Positions 22,842 through 31,467 of a stretch of 46,410 bases of DNA are shown here, in pieces. Where the stretch lies: IMG/VR virus record IMGVR_UViG_3300025769_000210, positions 1 through 46,410 of that record. One strand, 5' to 3'. The stretch comes from a virus. The notes under the pieces were generated by a model, which had not been told where the DNA came from, did no database searches, and was given only the letters and a program-made list of their open reading frames with translations. The stretch's first letter is position 1; each line of letters begins with the position of its first letter. Both the position numbers and the translations under genes were made by a program.

Positions 22842-23783
22842 TTAATATTCTGCCTGCTCTGCTAGATTGGTAGCACTGTCAAAACTCATACCAGACATTT
22901 GTCTAGTAAATGAAGGATTCAACCCGTTCATTTCTAAAATATCGTCTCTGATATTTTGGTTGCGTTTTTCAGAGTTAAGAACTCTACAGAAACTATTTGT
23001 AATTGCCGCAGTATAATATGCGAATGGATTTGCTGACTTGGCTTCATTAAATCTCAAGCCTACATAAGTCAACTGAAGAATAGCACTTTGTCGCATTTCA
23101 TCGTTGTATGTGTAACCGCGCCAATTGAATTTCATGGCGTACTTTTCACATAACATAATATACATACGTGCTAGTTTGTCAGTGATGTTACCTGCTTTAG
23201 TAGTAAACTCACCAGTTTTGACTCCACCTTTCCAGTGCGATTTGCCAACTAACACTAAAGAGTTAGTTTCTGCATCTAAACGATAATGTTGAAAAGGAGG
23301 AAAATTAACTTTAACATGGACTAAATCATCGATTTCCTTCTTTGTTTTCTTGTCTTCTAAATCATCAAACAAGTTGTCTGCTGGATCTAACTCATCTTCA
23401 AAATCAATAATGTCTACTACTGTTTTCTTTTTGACAACCTTTCTAGGTTGTTTTTTAGACAATGGAATATGATCCCAGGTCATTACCCTAAAAATTAATC
23501 CGTCGGTTTCAATAGTCTTTGGGTCAATTTTGTTTTGTCCTGTCAGGCCTTGCTCTGCTGATAACCTAGCCGCTTTATTTTCTTTTGCTTGTTGTATATT
23601 TGTTTTCTTAAGACACATGGGCAGAGACTTCTCTAATGGAGTCTCTGGAGTGACATCAATGATCATGTCATATTGATGATATTCCTTTTTTGTAAACGAG
23701 CAATATGAAGTTTTGCTTGCGTGAATTTCTTTTAGTATGTCTTTGTTATTTAAATAGTTAACTGGTTTTTTTGCAACTGCCAT
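22842..23783 (-). CDS. gp55: Late sigma factor gp55-like, with long N-terminal extension
   Basis: 313 aa against 185 in T4. The C-terminal third is sigma-region-2-like: LARMYIMLCEKYAMKFNWRG, then DEMRQSAILQLTYVGLRFNE, then NPFAYYTAAITNSFCRVLNS, which follows the T4 gp55 plan (NPFAYFT-type core). Residues 1-180 are an added domain: a segment NNKDILKEIHASKTSYCSFT, a charged linker with DFEDELDPADNLFDDLED (about 127-145) and a KVNFPPFQHYR strand. Its role is unknown; it might bind polymerase or a co-activator. gp55 directs polymerase to the TATAAATA boxes found throughout this window. GAGGAA precedes the ATG. It is served by a sigma70-type promoter and a facing late box, so it may activate itself. 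Confidence 0.82.
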   Translation of the reverse strand: MAVAKKPVNYLNNKDILKEIHASKTSYCSFTKKEYHQYDMIIDVTPETPLEKSLPMCLKKTNIQQAKENKAARLSAEQGLTGQNKIDPKTIETDGLIFRVMTWDHIPLSKKQPRKVVKKKTVVDIIDFEDELDPADNLFDDLEDKKTKKEIDDLVHVKVNFPPFQHYRLDAETNSLVLVGKSHWKGGVKTGEFTTKAGNITDKLARMYIMLCEKYAMKFNWRGYTYNDEMRQSAILQLTYVGLRFNEAKSANPFAYYTAAITNSFCRVLNSEKRNQNIRDDILEMNGLNPSFTRQMSGMSFDSATNLAEQAEY

Positions 23784-23834
23784 TAAAGTTCCTCTTTGTT
23801 GTTGTTAATCTTATTGCAAGATTGGTATGAGATT

Positions 23835-23863
23835 ATTATACGCATTGCTAACGATGAAAGCAA
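23835..23863 (-). promoter_or_regulatory. Sigma70-type promoter for gp55
   Basis: Minus strand has a perfect -10 TATAAT (23840-23835), 17 nt after a weak -35 TTGCTT (23863-23858). It lies about 52 nt before the gp55 start. It would let host polymerase make the late sigma factor before late transcription begins. Confidence 0.68.
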
Positions 23864-23898
23864 GTGTAACGGGTAAAAAAATGCGGTTTTTTGGTTTC

Positions 23899-23929
23899 GA
23901 TAAATATATCATGTAGCAAACTATTTATC
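23899..23929. promoter_or_regulatory. Face-to-face late boxes GATAAATA / TATTTATC
   Basis: GATAAATA at 23899-23906 (toward the plus-strand tube-like gene) and its exact reverse complement at 23922-23929 (toward gp55), 15 nt apart. An interleaved CATGTA / TACATG repeat (23910-23915, 23931-23936) adds symmetry. CGGTTTTTTGG begins 15 nt before the plus-strand box, the same spacing as at gp6. Confidence 0.7.
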
Positions 23930-23970
23930 ATACATGAATATGAGCATAAGAATAAACGGAGAACCACTAC

Positions 23971-24735
23971 GTGACAGATCCAACTACTAACACAGACGGT
24001 TTCAATGCCGCCGCTGATTGGCGTGTAAGAATGAAACTAGGCGATGATGCTTATTATCTTTATAAGAACGCAAACGTGCCTGGCATTCTGAAACCCTTAA
24101 TAGCAACTGACGGAGTTGTTTTCCCCTACACACCTCAAATTAATGTAGCATATACTGCGTCATATGATTCTGTTGGCCCGACTCATAGTAACTATAAAAT
24201 ACATCACTATCAAAATAGTGCAGTAGACAATATTTCTATCACAGCAGACTTTACTTGTCAGGACACGTTTGAAGCAAACTATCTATTGGCATGTATCCAC
24301 TTTTTTAAATCTATGACCAAGATGTTTTATGGACAAGATCAAAACCCTAAAATTGGAACTCCTCCCCCGGTGGCATTTTTGTTTGGATTAGGTGCGTTTC
24401 AATTTAATAATCACCCGCTAATTATTACTAACTTTCAGTACAATTTGCCCAAAGACGTTGACTATATTCGTGCAACCAATACAGCAGATGCGACAGACAC
24501 TAGTACGTTAGCATTGATTGGAGGACAACTGGAACCAGGCGGAACTAGACCAGTTGCAACATTTACAGATACGCAGGATCAAAAAATTACATATGTTCCT
24601 ACAAAAATAACATTAACAATTACTTGTTTACCAGTCGTTAGCAGGAATGACATCAGTAACAGATTTAGTCTCAAAGACTATGCTTCAGGAAATCTAATGA
24701 TAGGTGATCAAGGTACTAACCCGGGATTATGGTAA
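23971..24735 (+). CDS. Tail-tube-like baseplate protein (gp48/gp54 or gp19 type), 254 aa
   Basis: Starts at a GTG with CGGAG 9 nt upstream; no good ATG is nearby. Blocks ADWRVRMKLGDDAYYLYKNA, VFPYTPQINVAYTASYDSVG (about 50-69), then FFKSMTKMFYGQ and NPKIGTPPPVAFLFGLGAFQ are of the type I associate with marine T4-like baseplate proteins related to the tail tube. It heads the plus-strand baseplate cluster (53, hub, 5, 25, 6), so a tube-baseplate junction protein (gp48/gp54-like) fits better than the major tube gp19, which is shorter (163 aa in T4) and normally lies by the sheath gene. The tube fold itself is an inference. A facing late promoter precedes it. Confidence 0.6.
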   Translation: MTDPTTNTDGFNAAADWRVRMKLGDDAYYLYKNANVPGILKPLIATDGVVFPYTPQINVAYTASYDSVGPTHSNYKIHHYQNSAVDNISITADFTCQDTFEANYLLACIHFFKSMTKMFYGQDQNPKIGTPPPVAFLFGLGAFQFNNHPLIITNFQYNLPKDVDYIRATNTADATDTSTLALIGGQLEPGGTRPVATFTDTQDQKITYVPTKITLTITCLPVVSRNDISNRFSLKDYASGNLMIGDQGTNPGLW

Positions 24736-24818
24736 TGGCACAGCAACAACAGCAACAACGACCACAGGTTGATAAAGAAAAAATAAAAGAACAAGCACAG
24801 GATAGAAAAAATGCCTAA
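24735..24818 (+). CDS. 27-aa Gln-rich micro-ORF between tube-like gene and gp53
   Basis: MAQQQQQQRPQVDKEK followed by IKEQAQDRKNA. It begins inside the TAATG stop/start overlap with the upstream gene and ends 8 bp into gp53 (ATGCCTAA), so its span exactly fills the gap and would couple translation across it. No independent strong ribosome site. It may be a real small protein or just a coupling leader. The Gln run and charged end suggest a disordered peptide. Confidence 0.45.
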   Translation: MAQQQQQQRPQVDKEKIKEQAQDRKNA

Positions 24819-25125
24819 TAATATATATCCAAAAACAAGTCCATATAGAAAAGCATCTGTAGTAAATGACCAGTACTTAGACATTATGGATCCATATACT
24901 ACTATTCCTAAAAATCCTAGTGATGCAGAGTTTGAGATAACTCCTCAATATGAATATCGACCTGATATGTTAGCACAGCATTTATATGGAGATTCTAAAT
25001 TGTGGTGGGTCTTTGCCGCACGTAATCCAAATAAATTAGGACCAGACCCGATGTTTAATATGGTATCGGGCTTAAAAATATATGTGCCTACATTAGACAC
25101 ATTAAGAGCAGTGTTAGGAATATAA
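24811..25125 (+). CDS. gp53: Baseplate wedge protein gp53
   Basis: 104 aa. The second half, RPDMLAQHLYGDSKLWWVFA (about 50-69), NPNKLGPDPMF and GLKIYVPTLDTL, is the conserved gp53 pattern with its LysM-like turn; gp53 helps lock wedges into the baseplate. It is shorter than T4 gp53 (196), as is usual for the minimal form of the family. AGGA lies 8 nt before the start. It overlaps the micro-ORF by 8 bp and the next gene by 1 bp (TAATG). Confidence 0.88.
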   Translation: MPNNIYPKTSPYRKASVVNDQYLDIMDPYTTIPKNPSDAEFEITPQYEYRPDMLAQHLYGDSKLWWVFAARNPNKLGPDPMFNMVSGLKIYVPTLDTLRAVLGI

Positions 25126-27293
25126 TGCCAAGTCCAACAGACGCACCAGGTAGACGATTAAAAAATCCATTAGGGTCATTGTCTTCCTATACATATCAAC
25201 TTTCACTGTATATGATTACACCGGATGCATACGATGCTTTTGTAGCGTCCGGTAGAAAAGATATTAATGCATTAGCAAATGCGGTAGCAGGTTCTAATGC
25301 AGATGTTGGAGCATATCTAATTGCACAGTCAGGTGGTGTCAACAACAGTTATGATAAAAGAGCACCAGAATTTGATACAGATTTTTATATAGATAATTTA
25401 AAAATTAAACAAGCCATCGGCGCAGACGCTACACAATCATCAACTAATGCATATGATATTTCTTTTACAATCACAGAACCATATGGATTTTCGTTTATTA
25501 CTAAATTACGTAGGGCAAACGAAGCCATGGTTAACTACTATCAACAAACTGCATATGCACAAGGTGGACCAACAAACCCATCAAGGCAGTTCTTTATTGT
25601 TGGTTTACGATTTTTAGGATATGACAAAAACGGAAATATTGCTACAGGCAAAACAGATTTTGAAGGATCTGATATAGATTCAGTAGCAGGAGAAAGCGAC
25701 TGGTTATTTCAAAGTTATTATGATGTTAACATTATAGGAATTAAATTCAGAATTGAAGGTTCTTCTGTTACTTATAATGTAAGTTGTGCGGCAGTATCTC
25801 CTAACGAAGCGTTTGGTGTAAAAAGGGGAAGACTTCTAGCAGATCGAACAATTACTGCGTCTACGTTCCGCGAAGCCCTCGGGGTCGTTTTTAATCAAAC
25901 CACAGATGCAGTTGAAACTGTTAATGACAACGGTCTTTTTGCACAAATGAACCAGCATCAAACTAATTTAGTAACACAAGGGGCATTAACATATGCAAAT
26001 GAATACATAGCAGAATTTATAGGCCCAGACGGAGTCGCACTTGAAACAGCACAACTAATAACCCCTGAAGATGTTGACAAAGGTAAGTGGCCAGGAGCAG
26101 ATATTGACAACGCATATGAATCAACAGACGAAAACTCTGCTACTCAAACTCCAGACAACACGAAACGAACTATTACATTTTCTCAAGGAACGTCTTTGAT
26201 TGAAGTATTTGATGAACTAATTAAAGGGAGTACATATTTAAGAGATGCATTAAAAGTAGTGTATGATAATAATCCAACTCCTGATGTCAGCAGAGAACAA
26301 GGAGAAAATGCACCTGCCGCAAATAAACCTGTTTCTTGGTATCATGTAACTCCGCAAATTTATAATGCTAGATGGGATCCAAAAATTGCAGATTGGGCAT
26401 ACGTTACAAAATATAAATTTGAAACATACCAAACACCAGTTATACGATCATCAACAGTTAATCCGGGCATGGACTATTACGGTCCTCATAAAAGATATCA
26501 ATATTGGTACACCGGTGAAAATAGAGAAATATTAGAATACTCTCAACAGTTAGATAATCTATATTACAACGAAGTTTTAGGGACCACGCCTGATGCTGAC
26601 GGAGTGGGTACAGGCGGAGATACAGATGTGCCTAGCGTACCCGGGCAACCAACGCCCGAACCATCGTTTAATAGTGTAGGTGGAGGTAGAGAAGCACAAA
26701 ATAATTATGTGACAAGTTTGTATTCTCCAGATGCTTATGCAACTGCAAAAATCAAAATATTAGGCGATCCTGATTTCTTGGCATCAGATTCAAGGGAAAA
26801 CGTAGTATATACTAGATTTTACGGAGACGACGGGTTTAGAGTAAATGCTAACGGTGGTCAAGTATTTTTTGAAATTGATTTCAAAGAAGCAGTTGATTAT
26901 GATACTGGAACTGGACCCAACGGAGAAACCGGCGTATTAGATATTAATGACTCTATATTATTCTTTGAATATCCCAACAATGTTGCTAATACTATTGTAG
27001 GTGTTAGTTATAGAATAGTAACTATTACAAGTAACTTTTCGGAAGGAAAGTTTACACAAGATATAGAGGCTGTTATAAATACATTCCCAGATTCAGATGC
27101 TTGTGAAAATGACGGCGATAGAGAAGAAAGACATGGACAGCAAAGAATGATGAACCCAACAGAGTCTGGAAGAACAGGAACAGCATCTACTGGATTCCGA
27201 ACGGATCAACCTATTGATCAGCGAGGCGTTACCGGTGTAACTAATGGTAACTCTCCAAGACTAACAAATACTTCTGATGATGATGCAGGTTAA
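25125..27293 (+). CDS. Baseplate hub-region structural protein, 722 aa
   Basis: Coupled by TAATG to gp53 and ending 2 nt before gp5. The N-terminal 240 residues (SYTYQLSLYMITPDAYDAFV at about 20-39, FDTDFYIDNLKIKQAIGA, then YDISFTITEPYGFSFITKLR) are beta-rich. They have the look of a hub ring protein that carries the gp5 spike, functionally like T4 gp27, though gp27 is only 391 aa and I see no direct sequence match. A variable Asp/Gly/Pro-rich linker lies near residues 495-525. Towards the C-terminus, FFEIDFKEAVDYDTG and FEYPNNVANTIVGVSYRI form a second beta domain. The final 60 residues are polar and disordered. Structural role is safe, precise identity not. Confidence 0.65.
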   Translation: MPSPTDAPGRRLKNPLGSLSSYTYQLSLYMITPDAYDAFVASGRKDINALANAVAGSNADVGAYLIAQSGGVNNSYDKRAPEFDTDFYIDNLKIKQAIGADATQSSTNAYDISFTITEPYGFSFITKLRRANEAMVNYYQQTAYAQGGPTNPSRQFFIVGLRFLGYDKNGNIATGKTDFEGSDIDSVAGESDWLFQSYYDVNIIGIKFRIEGSSVTYNVSCAAVSPNEAFGVKRGRLLADRTITASTFREALGVVFNQTTDAVETVNDNGLFAQMNQHQTNLVTQGALTYANEYIAEFIGPDGVALETAQLITPEDVDKGKWPGADIDNAYESTDENSATQTPDNTKRTITFSQGTSLIEVFDELIKGSTYLRDALKVVYDNNPTPDVSREQGENAPAANKPVSWYHVTPQIYNARWDPKIADWAYVTKYKFETYQTPVIRSSTVNPGMDYYGPHKRYQYWYTGENREILEYSQQLDNLYYNEVLGTTPDADGVGTGGDTDVPSVPGQPTPEPSFNSVGGGREAQNNYVTSLYSPDAYATAKIKILGDPDFLASDSRENVVYTRFYGDDGFRVNANGGQVFFEIDFKEAVDYDTGTGPNGETGVLDINDSILFFEYPNNVANTIVGVSYRIVTITSNFSEGKFTQDIEAVINTFPDSDACENDGDREERHGQQRMMNPTESGRTGTASTGFRTDQPIDQRGVTGVTNGNSPRLTNTSDDDAG

Positions 27294-27295
27294 TT

Positions 27296-30200
27296 ATGAG
27301 TAGAAATGTTTTTAAGCCTAAAGGCAAACTAAGAAAATACGAACCAGGCGCCGGCGTAGCGACAGTTAAAAATGTTCCTATCATTGCAACTGTAATGGAT
27401 AACATTGATCCTACGAATTCAGGTAAGTTATTTGTTTTTCCAAGTGAGTCTATGGATAAAGCATCACAAGACAGAGATACTTGGATTCCAGTTAGAAGAT
27501 TACACACATTCTTTGGTTCAGTAAGACCAACTGCAAGTGCAACACAAACTACTGATAATAGTGGCAACGTAACAGCATCAGAATATGGACAGTATGTAGG
27601 CAATCCTAGTTCTTATGGTCAATGGAACGCACCACCTGATATAGGTACAAAAGTAATATGTATTTTTGTCAACGGTGATTTAAATTATGGTTTTTATATA
27701 GGTGCTGTGCCCGATCCAGACGAACTGCAAATGGTTCCTGCAATTGGATCTTCAGATAATATTATTGCAAACGAAGGCGAAGCGGCAAGTTATGGCGGGG
27801 CAACTACACTTCCTGTCACAAATATAAACACAAACAATAAAGGAGTTGCAGACTCACCGGATTACTTATCTGCGGCAAAACCTATTCACAGTTATGCCGC
27901 ATCTATTATGCAACAGCAAGGTATTCTTAGAGATAGAATTAGAGGACCTATCGGTTCTAGTGCATCACGTGAAGCAACAAGTAGAGTGGGTTGGGGTGTA
28001 AGTACTCCTGGTAGACCTATTTATGAAGGCGGATACACTGATGGCGGCAATAACTCACTGGCATCAAAAATTAATGAAAAACAAAAAGCCGCTTCCGGAG
28101 ACAACACAGAGTATAACGATTTTAATACTTCTATGCGTGTTGTTGCACGTAGAGGTGGTCATTCACTTGTCATGGATGACGGAGACATTATCGGTAGAGA
28201 TCAATTAATTAGATTGCGTACAGCATTAGGTCATCAAATATTAATGAGTGATGATGGTCAAGTATTGATGATACTACATTCTAACGGTCAATCTTATATC
28301 GAATTAGGTAAGGAAGGCACAGTAGATATTTTTGGTACTAACTCTATTAACTTAAGAACACAAGGTGATTTAAATTTACATGCAGACAATAATTTAAACA
28401 TACATGCAGGCAAAGATATTAATATCAACGCCCAAGAAAATATACATGTCAATTCTCTCAAAAAATACACTCAGCGTGTAGGAGAAGCATATGAGTTGCA
28501 TGGTTTACAAAATTTATTATTTAAATCTGATCAAAATATAGGCATGGAGTCTGCTGGTAAATGGTCAGGTAAATCCGGCGGAGAAGCATATATTAATGGA
28601 GCAAAAGTTCATTTAAATGACGGTGAATCAGGCATAACACCTGTAGCAGTAGAACCTATTACAGTTGTGCAACATCCGGACACCTTATTTGATGACGCAG
28701 TAGGTTGGGCAGCCGCACCTGGAAAATTAGAAAGTATTACATCACGTGCACCTGCACACTATCCATGGTTAATGGCAGGTCAGGGTGTTGATATAAATGT
28801 TGACCCGAGTGCAGAAAGTCAATTACCAAAAGAACCAGCCAGTGATCTTTCTCAAAAAATTACAGACGCAGCCGCCGCCGGAGTCTCAGCACCCGGAGTA
28901 TCAGATGCTACGATAACATCAGTACCAGATACAGATTCAGTGTCAGGTGCATTAAACAAACAAGAAACAACAGCAGTGGTAGGTGGCATCGCCGCATTGG
29001 CTGCCGCAGGTCCAGCCGCAGCCGCAACTATAGCAACTAATACAGCAGGCGCAACACAATATACAGATCCATTAGGTGGTGCAATAACTGCGGCAGTTGG
29101 TGCATATGCACAAACACCGTCTCAATTAGCAGCCGGCGGAATATTAAAGCCTGGCGCGGATAAAATGATCAACACATTGATAGCCGCGGGTAGAGGAGTC
29201 GACCCCACAGATAAATTAAATCCCAATGCCTTAGTAGATTCAGCAGTGCAAACAATGATGCCACCGTCAGTGTTTACAGGTAAGGGCGGTGTCAATTCAT
29301 TTAAAAATCTAGTTAGTAGCACAACAGCACAAACTAAATCAGTTGTAACTAACTTACAAAAAGCACAAACTGTTTTAACAAAATCTAAAGTACTTACAGG
29401 TAAAGAAGGATCCGGTGGAATAAGTGGTGTGCTAACCGGAGCAGCCTCACTTTCAGCAGGTGGCGCCGCAGGTGGTAGATTTATGGGAGACTTTGTTAAC
29501 GGCGCATCCACTCCAACTAATTTAGCGACCTTAGCAAAAACCGGCATTCGTCAAGGAACACAGGCAGCCATAAAAGCACAATTTGGAGGACCGTCTGGTG
29601 GCATAGCATCTTCATTGGCCGCTATTACTGGCGCCGGGTTATTTGAATCCACTACACCTAACACAACAGAATTTTTTGGTAATTCTTTAGATACAAGAAT
29701 AGGACCTGTTGCATCGGCATTTAAAACAATTACAAAAACATTTAAACCTATGCAGGCAAACACACCGCAAAATTTATCTCAGTTAGCAGGCGCCGGCAGA
29801 GCGGCTGTATCAGGATTAAGTCCTAGTAATTTGACTCGTAATAGTGTTGTGTTAATGGATGCTGCCAACCAAGTTCAGCGAGGATTGACCCCTGGCTTAG
29901 CATCTTCAGTAGCAACAGGTTTAGCAAATATGCCGGGTGGTAGTTCTATAGCAGGATTAACGGTAAACTCTGCAGGCGCTAAATTAACAGAAAATCTAAA
30001 TCCAATGGTACAAGGATTAAGCAGCCAAGTTGCTGGCGCCGCAAATTCCAGCCTAATTGATAAATTTACACAAAAATTAGCAGTCCCGGCATTTAGCGGA
30101 ACAGATGTAGGTGCAGTCGCTCCTAGTTCATTAGGTGGAATGTTAACCAATATTGGCACACAGGGAGGATTAACAAGTTCCTTTGTTTCTAGTGTTGGAT

Positions 30201-31450
30201 CCCAAGCTCCGGTAGGAGAATTTGCCGCAACTGTTAAAGGAGCACTCAGATCATTAACATCAGCCTCGGGTGATTCTGCTAAATTACCAAGTATCGGTAT
30301 CAATACATTTAACAGAGCCGGGCTTACAAGTCTTATTAATAACACAATAGGTCCTAATTTAGTACCTAGACCTAATTTATTAGGTTTTATAGACACCGGA
30401 GACATACAGAAAGCAATTGGTTTAGAAAGATCAAATCAAGCATTATTGACTGCACGAAACACAGTGTTAACAGCACAACAGGCTTTAGCAACAGCACAGT
30501 CAGCATACTCTGTTGCATTAGCAGATGGGTCAGACGCCGCGGCTGTTATAGCCGCTAAAGCGGCATACGACACTGCATATACTGCATACACAACAGCGGT
30601 TACAGCATATGAAGCGGCTGAAGAGGCTGCACCTACTGCTCCAAGTACAGGAACTCCGGTAACTGATCCTGCAATCGCTAAGATTAAACAAGCACAAGAT
30701 CAAGTGAAGAATGCGGCAATAAATGATACAAATCAAGTATATGGCAATAATACTTCAAGTGCGGCTGACACAATAGATCAACAAGAGGCGGTGGCTAACA
30801 ACGTAGCATTATATAATTATTGGTTTGACTCACAGTTTAATGCATTTGACCCAAGAAATTACGACAGTGTTCATTCTAGTTATGCAAATAGTACGTCTCA
30901 ATATTCAAGTGGTTTTGAAACGCAAAATATTGTCACCCCGAACGATTTCTCTGGAAAAGGGATAGTTACTAATTTAGATGAGATAACTGGCCTGTCTCTT
31001 TCATCAGGGCGCATATGGACCTACACTCTCTCCCCCGGTGGCAAATGGTCCTCGACCGGATTTATCGGTGATAGTTCAGTACCTGGGTCAAGTTTAACGG
31101 TAGAAGACGGATGGTCCTACTCGGCCCAGGAGTATAGGGATAGGACATGGACAGCCGCAGATAATTTAACCGCATCAGGATATTGGGTGTTTAACGGAAC
31201 TCAATTTGTGTGGATGCAAGGTCCGGTTAGTTCAAGTAATCCTTATTTAGATGAATTTAGTTGGTCACCTCCTGCAGATGAAGATGGAGCAAATGTAGAA
31301 GAAAACACAGTAGATGCTGTTGTTGGTGAAGATGAAAATCAAACAAATGACGAAGATGCAACTCCTCCTCCAGAAGATGAAAGCGATGATGGCGGTGGTG
31401 GTGGAGACCTCGATCAAAATGATCCAAGAGACAACTTTGACAGTGCATAA
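27296..31450 (+). CDS. gp5: Baseplate spike protein gp5-like, no lysozyme, giant C-terminus
   Basis: 1384 aa against 575 in T4. Residues 20-150 form the OB-fold (VATVKNVPIIATVMDNIDPT, then GKLFVFPSES and PPDIGTKVICIFVNGDLNYG). Residues about 280-390 form the intertwined beta-helix needle (HQILMSDDGQVLMILHSNGQ, IELGKEGTVDIFG, then NLHADNNLNIHAGKDININA), as in gp5C and VgrG. The T4 lysozyme domain between these is absent. SRAPAHYPWLMAGQGVDI follows near 485. Residues about 515-1040 are Ala/Gly/Thr-rich. A heptad coiled coil (TARNTVLTAQQALATAQSAY) lies near 1055-1110. The end is a Trp/Ser-rich domain (about 1220-1310) and an acidic Glu/Asp/Gly tail. A trimeric spike that punctures the outer membrane is expected; the C-terminal half is unexplained. 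Confidence 0.82.
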   Translation: MSRNVFKPKGKLRKYEPGAGVATVKNVPIIATVMDNIDPTNSGKLFVFPSESMDKASQDRDTWIPVRRLHTFFGSVRPTASATQTTDNSGNVTASEYGQYVGNPSSYGQWNAPPDIGTKVICIFVNGDLNYGFYIGAVPDPDELQMVPAIGSSDNIIANEGEAASYGGATTLPVTNINTNNKGVADSPDYLSAAKPIHSYAASIMQQQGILRDRIRGPIGSSASREATSRVGWGVSTPGRPIYEGGYTDGGNNSLASKINEKQKAASGDNTEYNDFNTSMRVVARRGGHSLVMDDGDIIGRDQLIRLRTALGHQILMSDDGQVLMILHSNGQSYIELGKEGTVDIFGTNSINLRTQGDLNLHADNNLNIHAGKDININAQENIHVNSLKKYTQRVGEAYELHGLQNLLFKSDQNIGMESAGKWSGKSGGEAYINGAKVHLNDGESGITPVAVEPITVVQHPDTLFDDAVGWAAAPGKLESITSRAPAHYPWLMAGQGVDINVDPSAESQLPKEPASDLSQKITDAAAAGVSAPGVSDATITSVPDTDSVSGALNKQETTAVVGGIAALAAAGPAAAATIATNTAGATQYTDPLGGAITAAVGAYAQTPSQLAAGGILKPGADKMINTLIAAGRGVDPTDKLNPNALVDSAVQTMMPPSVFTGKGGVNSFKNLVSSTTAQTKSVVTNLQKAQTVLTKSKVLTGKEGSGGISGVLTGAASLSAGGAAGGRFMGDFVNGASTPTNLATLAKTGIRQGTQAAIKAQFGGPSGGIASSLAAITGAGLFESTTPNTTEFFGNSLDTRIGPVASAFKTITKTFKPMQANTPQNLSQLAGAGRAAVSGLSPSNLTRNSVVLMDAANQVQRGLTPGLASSVATGLANMPGGSSIAGLTVNSAGAKLTENLNPMVQGLSSQVAGAANSSLIDKFTQKLAVPAFSGTDVGAVAPSSLGGMLTNIGTQGGLTSSFVSSVGSQAPVGEFAATVKGALRSLTSASGDSAKLPSIGINTFNRAGLTSLINNTIGPNLVPRPNLLGFIDTGDIQKAIGLERSNQALLTARNTVLTAQQALATAQSAYSVALADGSDAAAVIAAKAAYDTAYTAYTTAVTAYEAAEEAAPTAPSTGTPVTDPAIAKIKQAQDQVKNAAINDTNQVYGNNTSSAADTIDQQEAVANNVALYNYWFDSQFNAFDPRNYDSVHSSYANSTSQYSSGFETQNIVTPNDFSGKGIVTNLDEITGLSLSSGRIWTYTLSPGGKWSSTGFIGDSSVPGSSLTVEDGWSYSAQEYRDRTWTAADNLTASGYWVFNGTQFVWMQGPVSSSNPYLDEFSWSPPADEDGANVEENTVDAVVGEDENQTNDEDATPPPEDESDDGGGGGDLDQNDPRDNFDSA

Positions 31451-31454
31451 CGGG

Positions 31455-31462
31455 AATAAATA
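31455..31462 (+). promoter_or_regulatory. Late promoter box AATAAATA, 5 nt from gp25 start
   Basis: AATAAATA then GTATC then ATG. Spacing is identical to the boxes at 4631 and 11154. Late initiation here would give a leaderless gp25 message. On read-through transcripts from gp5, the CGGGA at 31451-31454 could serve as a distant ribosome site. Confidence 0.6.
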
Positions 31463-31467
31463 GTATC

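Noticed and set aside
23971-24735. Calling this gene the major tail tube gp19 outright
   Set aside because: It is about 90 residues longer than T4 gp19 and lies in the baseplate cluster with no sheath gene nearby, so a tube-baseplate junction role is at least as likely.
29122-30405. Minus-strand open frames of 70-176 codons opposite gp5
   Set aside because: Antisense reflections of the Ala/Gly/Thr-rich repeats in gp5, with no promoter or ribosome site.
27296-31450. A lysozyme domain in gp5 as in T4
   Set aside because: No Glu-Asp-Thr lysozyme motif is found between the OB-fold and the beta-helix.
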